Below are positions 1 to 4,774 of a stretch of 5,571 nt of DNA, piece by piece. The translations under genes and the position numbers were made by a program. This DNA is from Pseudomonadota bacterium (GTDB lineage Bacteria > Pseudomonadota > Alphaproteobacteria > UBA2966 > CAIVPW01), in contig JAQBXG010000116.1 of the NCBI GenBank assembly GCA_027625125.1, positions 1 through 5,571 on the forward strand, given 5' to 3'. Below the pieces are notes generated by a model. It worked only from the letters and a program-made list of their open reading frames with translations, had not been told where the DNA came from and ran no database searches. Numbering within the stretch: the stretch's first letter is position 1; each line of letters opens with the position of its first letter.

Positions 1-452
1 CACCGGGCGGCCGCCTCCGGATCCGCCGCCATGCCGAGCCCGGCGCCAAGCATCCAGCCCAACACGAACTGCGCGGCCGCATCACCCGCGTCGGCCTGTG
101 CGACGGCATGGGCGGCGACAGGCGCGAGAGCTGTCGTCGCGTTGGACCGTAGCCCGAGAAACGCGCCCGAGATCAGCGCCGCCGGACCCGGGCCACCTTC
201 GGCGGCGCGCTCCAGCCAACGCAACGAAAGGGCGAGGTCGGCCGGCCGGCCCAGACCATTCGCGTGGATGGTGGCTACCAGGATCGCCGCGCCGTAGTCG
301 CCGTCGTCGGCGGCGGCGGCAAGTTCGTCGAGCGCCACCGCGTAGTCACCGTCGGCGAACGCCTGGAAACCCAACGAGAAATCGGCCCGGGCGGCAGCCG
401 CAAGCGCAAGGCCGGCGGCGCAGGTGAAAATCAATATGGCGCGGTGCAGCAC
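1..452 (-). CDS. Secreted Sel1-like repeat (SLR) protein, 5' part only
   Basis: The minus strand is open from 452 to the left edge (150 codons, no stop), so the 3' end is missing. The GTG at 452-450 is chosen because it gives a clean signal peptide: short basic start (LHR), hydrophobic stretch at residues 5-20, and an A-R-A cleavage site near residue 22. The reading frame stays open upstream, but this is the only start that fits a signal peptide, and no strong Shine-Dalgarno is visible. The mature part is alpha-helical repeats rich in Ala and Gly. Residues 53-85 and 123-150 match the Sel1 pattern (AA..LG.M...G.G...D...A..W); residues 27-50 look like a TPR-type lead-in. Sel1 proteins usually act as protein-interaction scaffolds, here probably in the periplasm. 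The partner is unknown. It is transcribed away from the A/B gene cluster. Confidence 0.8.
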   Translation of the reverse strand, partial: MLHRAILIFTCAAGLALAAAARADFSLGFQAFADGDYAVALDELAAAADDGDYGAAILVATIHANGLGRPADLALSLRWLERAAEGGPGPAALISGAFLGLRSNATTALAPVAAHAVAQADAGDAAAQFVLGWMLGAGLGMAADPEAAAR

Positions 453-462
453 AATTCGGACA

Positions 463-522
463 ATACCACCATGGGCCGGACCCCTGTAGCCCGGACTCGC
501 GGGCGGCAGGGGCGCGTGGTAT
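463..522. promoter_or_regulatory. Nested inverted repeats in the divergent spacer
   Basis: The 78-nt gap between the Sel1-like gene and gene A1 holds three nested inverted repeats: ATACCAC (463-469) with GTGGTAT (516-522), CCCCTG (481-486) with CAGGGG (507-512), and GCCCG (489-493) with CGGGC (500-504), around a 6-nt centre. The inner two could form a near-continuous hairpin. The spot suits an operator acting on both genes, or a folded leader. No convincing -35/-10 pair was found on either strand, so the promoters are unplaced. Confidence 0.35.
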
Positions 523-530
523 GTACAGGC

Positions 531-890
531 ATGCTGGCGTGGCTTGGACTGTCGCGGAGATTTCTGGTCAACCCGGTGACCTGGTTGGCGGCGGGGATCT
601 GGATCGTGGCGGCGTTCGCCGCCGTCGACGCTGAGCGGGGCTGGGGCGAGACCTGTGCCGCCATTTCTCCGGTCGTCGTCATCGCCCCTCGGATCTATGA
701 CGAGTATTTCGTGCAGCCGCTGGAAAACGTGACGTTTGAGAAGTGCCAGGGACGGGTTCCGGATCGCTGGCGCGACGAATGGCCGCTGACCGATTGTCGA
801 CCGGGGCAGCAGCCGCGGTATGCGGACGGGCAGTTCGCGGCATTCCCGCAGAAGTGCCGGTTCGATACCGGCGTCTATCAGGTATTCTGA
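531..890 (+). CDS. A1: small single-pass membrane protein with four conserved cysteines, unknown family
   Basis: 119 residues; not recognised. A short basic N-terminus (SRR at 8-10) precedes one hydrophobic segment at about residues 15-34, so by the positive-inside rule the rest should be periplasmic. Cysteines are at 42, 72, 89 and 109; the last three each have a counterpart in A2 within EKC/EHC, WPLTDC and PQKC contexts. The protein ends in FDTGVYQVF, identical in A2. The ATG at 531 is chosen because its length before FLVNPVTW best matches A2; in-frame GTG at 516 and ATG at 471 are alternatives, and no start has a good Shine-Dalgarno. The stop overlaps the B1 start (TGATG). It shares its core (FLxNPxxW, 23 residues, CAA, about 27 residues, Cys) with B1 and B2 as well. 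A role for the cysteines in periplasmic disulfides is inference. Confidence 0.75.
   Translation: MLAWLGLSRRFLVNPVTWLAAGIWIVAAFAAVDAERGWGETCAAISPVVVIAPRIYDEYFVQPLENVTFEKCQGRVPDRWRDEWPLTDCRPGQQPRYADGQFAAFPQKCRFDTGVYQVF
880..883 (+). promoter_or_regulatory. Shine-Dalgarno-like site for B1 inside the last codons of A1
   Basis: AGGT lies 6 nt before the B1 ATG at 890, within the codons for the terminal Gln-Val of A1. Together with the TGATG stop/start overlap it supports translational coupling of A1 and B1 and fixes the B1 start. Confidence 0.5.
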
Positions 891-1228
891 TGTCCGCCGA
901 AGCCCGACCCGTGGCGATGGCGCGGACGTGGCCGACCAGCCCGTTGTGGTCGTTTCTGGCGACACCGGTGGCATGGGTCATGGTGCTGGGAATTTGCGCC
1001 ACGATGGCGGCGGAAGCGCATTATCGCCACGGTCATTATGATGCCTGCGCCGCCGGGTCGATGCTGGTCGACCGTCAGATTTTCCGCAAGGGGATCATGT
1101 CGGCGACGCGGAGCGAACTGCGGTTTATCCAGAGCTGTCTGGATGTGGCGGTTCCGCAAACCTGGGACGTGGCGCGGGCGCGCCGCCTTTTGGAGGAACA
1201 GCCCAAACGGCTGTTCGACTGGATGTGA
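890..1228 (+). CDS. B1: small single-pass membrane protein, paired with A1
   Basis: 112 residues; not recognised. The start at 890 overlaps the A1 stop as TGATG and has a Shine-Dalgarno-like AGGT upstream. A polar N-terminus of about 20 residues is followed by one membrane segment at about residues 26-42, then a predicted periplasmic part. Cysteines are at 36 (within the membrane segment), 53 (in DACAAGSML) and 83 (in QSCLDVAVP). It is clearly paralogous to B2, sharing YR-G, CAA-SML-DRQIFR, and C-L-x-x-AVP-x-T-[WY]-D. It also carries the A-type core at the same spacing: FLxTPxxW, 23 residues, CAA, and 30 positions between the two periplasmic cysteines, as in A1. It lacks the extra C-terminal cysteine domain of A1/A2 and ends in a charged tail (RRLLEEQPKRLFDWM). 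Function unknown; interaction with A1 is suggested only by coupling and shared ancestry. Confidence 0.75.
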   Translation: MSAEARPVAMARTWPTSPLWSFLATPVAWVMVLGICATMAAEAHYRHGHYDACAAGSMLVDRQIFRKGIMSATRSELRFIQSCLDVAVPQTWDVARARRLLEEQPKRLFDWM

Positions 1229-1230
1229 AG

Positions 1231-1596
1231 ATGCAACGGGTACTCGCAAGAATCGGATTCAATCGCGCGTTCCTCGTGAACCCGGTGACGTGGGTGGCGA
1301 CGGCGCTGGTCGGCATCGGCCTTTTGGTCGCCAACAGCGCCGACCAGCATTATGACGATACTTGCGCGGCGATCGCGCCGGCGGTGATCGGGATCACCGG
1401 TCTGGACGAGTATTTTGTGCAGATCTGGGACAACAAGACCTATGAGCACTGTCTGGGCCGCATTCCGGCGCGCTGGGAAGGACAGTGGCCGCTGACCGAC
1501 TGCTCGCCGGGCGGCGTCCCCCATTATTCAAGCGGCGCCCCGGCTTGGTTCCCGCAGAAATGCCGGTTCGATACCGGCGTCTATCAGGTGTTTTGA
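1231..1596 (+). CDS. A2: paralogue of A1, small membrane protein with four conserved cysteines
   Basis: 121 residues from ATG 1231. An in-frame GTG at 1225, overlapping the B1 stop as GTGA, is an equally possible start adding two residues; neither has a strong Shine-Dalgarno, and ATG is preferred because its N-terminal length is nearer that of A1. One membrane segment spans about residues 18-36, with basic residues before it, placing the rest in the periplasm. Cysteines are at 45, 74, 91 and 111. Blocks shared with A1 are FLVNPVTW, TCAAI, DEYFVQ, C-x-GR-[VI]-P-x-RW, QWPLTDC/EWPLTDC, and FPQKCRFDTGVYQVF. The regions between these blocks have diverged considerably, so the duplication is not recent, or it is recent but fast-evolving. 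Not recognised as any named family. Its stop overlaps the B2 start as TGATG. Confidence 0.75.
   Translation: MQRVLARIGFNRAFLVNPVTWVATALVGIGLLVANSADQHYDDTCAAIAPAVIGITGLDEYFVQIWDNKTYEHCLGRIPARWEGQWPLTDCSPGGVPHYSSGAPAWFPQKCRFDTGVYQVF
1586..1590 (+). promoter_or_regulatory. Shine-Dalgarno-like site for B2 inside the last codons of A2
   Basis: AGGTG lies 5 nt before the B2 ATG at 1596, within the Gln-Val codons at the A2 C-terminus. It is the same arrangement as at the A1/B1 junction, 706 nt upstream, and supports the B2 start and coupling to A2. Confidence 0.5.
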
Positions 1597-1955
1597 TGTC
1601 GGAGGGGATCACATTTGGTGCGGCGCCGTCGATGCGGTCGCGGACGGCCGAGGAAACGCCGCAGCCCCAATACCTGCGCATCTTTCTGCGCACGCCGTTG
1701 GCATGGGCGCTGATCGCTGTGTTGGCGGGCAGCGTGATCGCCGAGGCGCGGTATCGCGAAGGCAACCGCTTTGCCTGTGCGGCGGTTTCGATGTTGCTGG
1801 ACCGTCAGATATTTCGCGAGGCGGTCGCCGGACCGGGGCGTCAGGAAATCCGAATTCTCAACGCTTGTCTGGAATACGCTGTCCCCACCACCTATGACAC
1901 GCGAAACATCCCGCGCTTGAGCACTGTTCGACGCATTTCTGACGGACTTCCTTGA
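1596..1955 (+). CDS. B2: paralogue of B1, small single-pass membrane protein, possibly altered C-terminus
   Basis: 119 residues; not recognised. The ATG at 1596 overlaps the A2 stop (TGATG). A polar N-terminus of about 27 residues is longer than in B1. One membrane segment follows at about residues 34-50, then a predicted periplasmic part with cysteines at 61 and 91. Blocks shared with B1 are FL-x-TP-x-AW, AEA-x-YR, CAA-SML-DRQIFR, and CLxxAVP. Similarity to B1 stops near residue 102: this frame continues as NIPRLSTVRRISDGLP, while the frame shifted by one base reads ALFDAF from 1921, reminiscent of the RLFDWM end of B1. The last 15 or so residues may therefore follow an old frameshift. It is the last gene of the A-B-A-B array; the permease gene follows after 70 nt on the same strand. 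Confidence 0.72.
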   Translation: MSEGITFGAAPSMRSRTAEETPQPQYLRIFLRTPLAWALIAVLAGSVIAEARYREGNRFACAAVSMLLDRQIFREAVAGPGRQEIRILNACLEYAVPTTYDTRNIPRLSTVRRISDGLP

Positions 1956-1997
1956 GCCGACCCGACCGGGTGGCTGACCAGGTCCGGCCGCCAAAAC

Positions 1998-2022
1998 GCG
2001 GCGCGGCGCAGCGCGGCGCCGC
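1998..2022 (+). other. GC-only stem-loop just before the permease start
   Basis: The 70-nt gap between B2 and the permease gene ends in a run made almost entirely of G and C. GCGGCGC (1998-2004) can pair with GCGCCGC (2016-2022), leaving an 11-nt loop and ending 3 nt before the ATG at 2026. There is no T-tract, so it is not an obvious terminator. No Shine-Dalgarno is visible here, so the structure could limit translation of the permease. In such GC-rich DNA it could also be chance. Confidence 0.3.
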
Positions 2023-2025
2023 CTG

Positions 2026-2943
2026 ATGCAAATCTATCTGCCGATCGCCGAGATGTCGGTCAACCTGTTCCTGTTGCTGGGGATGGGCGGGATGGTTGGT
2101 CTTCTTTCCGGACTGTTCGGTGTAGGCGGCGGGTTTCTGATGACGCCGTTGCTGATATTTGTGGGTGTCCCGCCGGCGGTGGCGGTCGGGACCGAAGCCA
2201 ACCAGATTGTCGCGGCTTCGCTGTCGGGAGTAATCGCCCATTGGCGGCGGGGCAACGTCGATCTTCGCATGGGCGGCATGATGGTGGCCGGCGGGTTCGC
2301 CGGGTCGGCGCTGGGCACGCTGGCGTTCCGCGAACTGCGCGAGATCGGCCAGGCCGAGGCGGTGATCGCGATGGGGTTTGTCGTGTTTCTGGGCGCGATC
2401 GGCATGGTGATGCTGGCCGAGAGCGGCTGGGTCATGGCGCGGCGGATGCGAGGTACGGGGCCGCGCCGCAAAGCGCGGCGGCACTACTGGATACACGGCC
2501 TGCCGTTGAAAATGCGGTTTCCGCGCTCGCGCCTGTACATCAGCTCGCTGTTGCCGTTGGGCATGGGGTTCCTGGGCGGGTTGCTGGCGGCGATCATGGG
2601 AGTCGGCGGCGGGTTCTTTCTGATTCCGGCGATGATCTATGTGCTGGGAATGCCGACGGCGGTCGCGGTCGGCACGTCGCTGTTTCAGATCATATTTGTT
2701 ACCGCCAGCGTCACCGTGCTGCATGCGACGAACAATCATACCGTCGATGTCGTTCTGGCGTTGTTGTTGCTGTCCGGAGCCGTGATCGGGGCACAGGTCG
2801 GCACGTCGGTCGGCGCGCGGTTGCGTGGCGAGCATCTGCGGGCGCTGTTGGCGGTCCTGGTGCTGGCAGTTGGCGTCGGCATGGCGGGAACGCTGTTGTT
2901 GACGCCCGCCGATCCGTATTCGGTGGTGAGGCTGGCGCAGTGA
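2026..2943 (+). CDS. TauE/SafE-family (DUF81) membrane permease, putative sulfite/organosulfonate exporter
   Basis: 305 residues, complete and of normal family length or slightly longer. It shows the internal duplication typical of TauE/SafE: residues 33-62 (GVGGGFLMTP, PPAVAVGT, NQIV) are matched by residues 192-223 (GVGGGFFLIP, MPTAVAVGT, FQII). About eight hydrophobic segments are visible, with a basic cytoplasmic-type loop at about 139-170 (many Arg/Lys). Family members are proposed to export sulfite, sulfoacetate or related anions; the substrate here cannot be told. The ATG at 2026 is chosen because the N-terminus MQIYLPIAEMSVN fits what I recall of alphaproteobacterial members; an in-frame ATG at 2053 is the alternative. 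No Shine-Dalgarno is seen. Its stop overlaps the next gene by 4 nt (GTGA), so the two are co-translated. Confidence 0.92.
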   Translation: MQIYLPIAEMSVNLFLLLGMGGMVGLLSGLFGVGGGFLMTPLLIFVGVPPAVAVGTEANQIVAASLSGVIAHWRRGNVDLRMGGMMVAGGFAGSALGTLAFRELREIGQAEAVIAMGFVVFLGAIGMVMLAESGWVMARRMRGTGPRRKARRHYWIHGLPLKMRFPRSRLYISSLLPLGMGFLGGLLAAIMGVGGGFFLIPAMIYVLGMPTAVAVGTSLFQIIFVTASVTVLHATNNHTVDVVLALLLLSGAVIGAQVGTSVGARLRGEHLRALLAVLVLAVGVGMAGTLLLTPADPYSVVRLAQ

Positions 2944-3668
2944 GAGCGTCGGGGTGGCTGTTGGCGGCGTTCGCGGCGGCGCACGTGAGCGCTGCGGCGG
3001 GCCAGGTGCTGGAAGCGGACCTGTCGACCCACGAGGTGGCGATTACATCGAGTTATGTCGGCGAGGACCTGATTTTGTTCGGCGCCAGGCAAGGCGAGGG
3101 CGAAATCATTGTCGTGATCCGCGGTCCGGAGGCGGCGCTGGTCGTGCGGCGCAAGGAACGCGTAGCGGGCCTGTGGCTCAACCGCGCCTTCGTCGCATTT
3201 CGCAACGTGCCCGGATTGTATGCAATTGCCGCGAGCGCCGAGCCGGAGCGTTTTGCCGCGGAGGCGTTTCTGGTCGAGAACGAGGTCGGCATCGGACGGT
3301 TGCGCCTGGAGACGGTGAGCGGCGCGTCGGCGGGGGAATTCGCCGCGGCGCTGGTGCGGGATCGCCAGCGCGAGGGCTTGTACGCCGCCGATGTGGCGCC
3401 GGTGCGGTTCGTCGGCGAGCATCTGTTCCGGGTCGAGTTTCACCTTCCCGCCGCGGCCCCGGCCGGGAGATATACGGCGACGATCTTCCTGCTGCGCGGC
3501 GGCAACGCCGTAGCATCGAACACCGCGGTTCTGGAGGTCACGAAGGCCGGGGTCGGGCGCGCGGTGTATGACTATTCGCGGCAGCAACCGACGCTGTACG
3601 GAATCTTTGCCGTCATTCTGGCGCTGTTGGCGGGGTGGCTGGCGGCGGCGGTGTTCGGCCGCAAATAG
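2940..3668 (+). CDS. TIGR02186 / Alph_Pro_TM family protein, membrane-anchored periplasmic domain
   Basis: 242 residues from GTG 2940, which overlaps the permease stop as GTGA. A signal peptide spans residues 1-20 or so (Arg2, hydrophobic 5-14, Ala-rich cleavage region). A beta-rich, probably periplasmic domain follows at about 22-215, and a single membrane anchor with a short basic end at about 220-242 (YGIFAVILALLAG, then FGRK). Recognisable family features are the early DLSTHEVAITSSYVGEDLILFGA block (residues 26-48), the GPE-A-VVRRKERVAGLWLNR block, and FRNVPGLYAIAAS. This is a conserved, uncharacterised alphaproteobacterial family commonly encoded next to TauE/SafE-type permeases, so a role as accessory or substrate-handling partner is plausible but unproven. 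It ends 3 nt from the stop of the convergent SHOCT-like gene. Confidence 0.88.
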   Translation: MRASGWLLAAFAAAHVSAAAGQVLEADLSTHEVAITSSYVGEDLILFGARQGEGEIIVVIRGPEAALVVRRKERVAGLWLNRAFVAFRNVPGLYAIAASAEPERFAAEAFLVENEVGIGRLRLETVSGASAGEFAAALVRDRQREGLYAADVAPVRFVGEHLFRVEFHLPAAAPAGRYTATIFLLRGGNAVASNTAVLEVTKAGVGRAVYDYSRQQPTLYGIFAVILALLAGWLAAAVFGRK

Positions 3669-3671
3669 TCG

Positions 3672-4181
3672 TCAGGGACGGGACTCGGACCGATCATCGG
3701 GGTCGTCTTCGTCCATCTTTAGCGTATCGACACGAATGCGGATACGCGCGCCGTCGAGGTCCATGTCGAGGTCCGACAGCGCCTCGGCAAACGCATCGAT
3801 GTCCATGCCGCGCAACTCGAACGGATCGACCTCGACGCCCTTTGCCTTCAGTTTGGCGGCGATGCCCTCCCGCGCTTCGCGCGGCAGCAATCCGGACAGG
3901 TTGATGCCCGCCTTCAGGAGTTTGAGCGGCACCCGGATGCGCCGTTTTTCCTGGTGGCCGTCTTCTTTCTGATCGTCGATTTCGATGTGGATGAAGCGCG
4001 GGCGACCGCCGTCGTTGCCCGGCCGGTGGCGGCGACGGCGGCGGTGTGCGAACGGAGCCCCCTCTGCCGGTGAAGGTTCGTCCGCGGCGTTGCCCAGCGC
4101 CTTCAACAAGCGTTCGGCGTCATCGACGGAAATCTTGCCGCCCCGAAGCATTTCGAGAATGAGCTGTTGTTCGCCGGACAT
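3672..4181 (-). CDS. SHOCT-like domain protein, second gene of the DUF2089 operon
   Basis: 169 residues. The start at 4181 has a strong Shine-Dalgarno (GGAGG on the minus strand, 4188-4192) with 6-nt spacing. Residues 5-29 form a SHOCT-like helix pair (ILEMLRGGKISVDDAERLL), the type found at the N-terminus of YvlB/LiaX-like proteins. A linker with five consecutive arginines (47-51) follows. Residues 62-152 form a second conserved block with RIRVPLKLLKAGINL and GLLPREAREGIAAKLKAKG, then a helix and strand (IDAFAEAL, ARIRIRVD). The tail is acidic (DEDDPDD, 157-163). There is no signal peptide or membrane segment, so it is cytoplasmic. It lies 13 nt after the DUF2089 gene and is surely co-transcribed. 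Known relatives are linked to envelope-stress or regulatory operons; the exact role is unknown. Confidence 0.82.
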   Translation of the reverse strand: MSGEQQLILEMLRGGKISVDDAERLLKALGNAADEPSPAEGAPFAHRRRRRHRPGNDGGRPRFIHIEIDDQKEDGHQEKRRIRVPLKLLKAGINLSGLLPREAREGIAAKLKAKGVEVDPFELRGMDIDAFAEALSDLDMDLDGARIRIRVDTLKMDEDDPDDRSESRP

Positions 4182-4194
4182 GCCAGGCCTCCGA

Positions 4195-4575
4195 TCAGCG
4201 TTGCCGGGATGCGAGAGCGCGTTCAGCCTCGGACACGGTGAGGTCGCCGCGTTCGAGCCGGCGCAGAACGCCGGCACTGTCGTCATGGCGGGGCGTCGGC
4301 TCGACCTCGGCGAAGGCGAGCAGGGCGGCGAGACGGTTCAGGCGGTTCTTGATCGTCGGGTAGCTGACCCCAAACCAGTCCTCCATCCGCTTGATGGAGC
4401 CGTGGCAATGCACGAACGCGGCGAGGAATACCTGGTCGTCGGCGCCGAGACGGGCGATCAACGGCAACTCGAACGGTCCTTCAATCGCGATGCCGCTGCC
4501 CTTGAGGCGGACCCGTTCCACTTCGAATTGGCGGTCGCCGACCAGTTCGGTGAGTTCTTCCCACTCGCGCGCCAT
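4195..4575 (-). CDS. DUF2089-family protein with helix-turn-helix, lacking the zinc ribbon
   Basis: 126 residues. The ATG at 4575 has GAGG 7 nt upstream (4583-4586, minus strand). Residues 20-45 correspond to the region that in typical DUF2089 proteins carries a CxxC...CxxC zinc ribbon; here the cysteines are absent (the only Cys is 57) although IEGPFELP still matches the family's IEGRFEL. Residues 47-82 (DDQVFLAAFVHCHGSIKRMEDWFGVSYPTIKNRLNRL region) are the family's core, a helix-turn-helix resembling sigma-factor region 4 or small repressors, so DNA binding is likely. The C-terminus (104-122, VLRRLERGDLTVSEAERAL) is a SHOCT-like helix pair similar to the start of the next gene's product. 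It is the first gene of a two-gene operon and may regulate its own promoter in the AT-rich region upstream. Confidence 0.85.
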   Translation of the reverse strand: MAREWEELTELVGDRQFEVERVRLKGSGIAIEGPFELPLIARLGADDQVFLAAFVHCHGSIKRMEDWFGVSYPTIKNRLNRLAALLAFAEVEPTPRHDDSAGVLRRLERGDLTVSEAERALASRQR

Positions 4576-4607
4576 GCCAGGGCCTCGACCGGAATCCAGA
4601 AAGTCCA

Positions 4608-4668
4608 CGAAAATAGCTTTATAGATTAAATTATTCAATGCAATAATCAGAAAACTGCATATCTTTGG
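4608..4668. promoter_or_regulatory. AT-rich divergent promoter island with a hyphenated palindrome
   Basis: This stretch is strikingly AT-rich against its GC-rich surroundings and lies between two divergent genes. For the minus strand, TATAAA (4618-4623) sits 17 nt from TTATTG (4641-4646), predicting a transcript starting near 4611 for the DUF2089 operon. For the plus strand, TGCAATAAT (4639-4647) is an extended -10 for ccdA, with a poor -35 near 4618-4624. The inverted repeat ATTATT (4630-4635) / AATAAT (4642-4647) spans both candidate promoters and could be an operator. The TATAAA box is the firmest element; the -35 matches are weak. Confidence 0.45.
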
Positions 4669-4719
4669 TCGCGGTACCGGCCACCCCGCGTGCCGGTGTG
4701 ACGCGTTGCCAGGCCTGTC

Positions 4720-4737
4720 ACCGGGACGTGGCCCGGT
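4720..4737 (+). other. Stem-loop in the ccdA leader
   Basis: ACCGGG (4720-4725) pairs perfectly with CCCGGT (4732-4737) around a 6-nt loop, 37 nt before the ccdA start. No T-tract follows. It would lie in the ccdA 5' leader if transcription starts in the AT-rich island. The rest of 4669-4774 holds nothing else I can name. Confidence 0.3.
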
Positions 4738-4774
4738 CATGGCGCAGACCCCGTGTATCGCGTAGACAAGGGCG

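Larger units (their letters stand above)
531..1955 (+). repeat. Tandem duplication of a two-gene module (A1-B1, A2-B2)
   Basis: Copy 1 is 531-1228 and copy 2 is 1231-1955, with a period of about 706 nt. The two copies have the same gene order, the same TGATG A/B junction and matching protein blocks. At DNA level most of the unit has diverged. The A/B junction is the exception: 843-894 and 1549-1600 differ at only three of 52 positions, all synonymous third-codon changes, and include a 29-nt identical run (855-883 and 1561-1589). This is an old gene-level duplication, not a mobile element. Confidence 0.8.

Noticed and set aside
31..427. Plus-strand open frames across the left edge
   Set aside because: They are Arg/Pro/Ala-rich shadows of the minus-strand Sel1-like gene, which shows a signal peptide and repeat motifs.
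264..530. Extension of A1 upstream to 264
   Set aside because: It overlaps the Sel1-like gene and divergent spacer, and has no counterpart in A2. Start 531 gives matching N-termini.
531..1955. A/B pairs as toxin-antitoxin or bacteriocin-immunity modules
   Set aside because: The small overlapping genes suggested it, but A and B share a common core and membrane topology, and neither shows a toxin fold, leader peptide or DNA-binding antitoxin.
1858..2835. A 325-codon open frame on the minus strand across B2 and the permease gene
   Set aside because: Its product is rich in Arg, Gln and His with no domain or membrane pattern. It is the antisense shadow of the high-GC TauE/SafE gene, which has clear family motifs.
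2241..2939. Long N-terminal extension of the TIGR02186-type frame
   Set aside because: This part reads through the permease gene in another frame and has Arg/Gly-rich shadow composition. The GTG at 2940 gives a signal peptide and the family's expected N-terminus.
4693..4724. A larger hairpin (CCGGTG with CACCGG) in the ccdA leader as a riboswitch
   Set aside because: The arms are short, compete with the better 4720-4737 stem, and match no riboswitch consensus I know.
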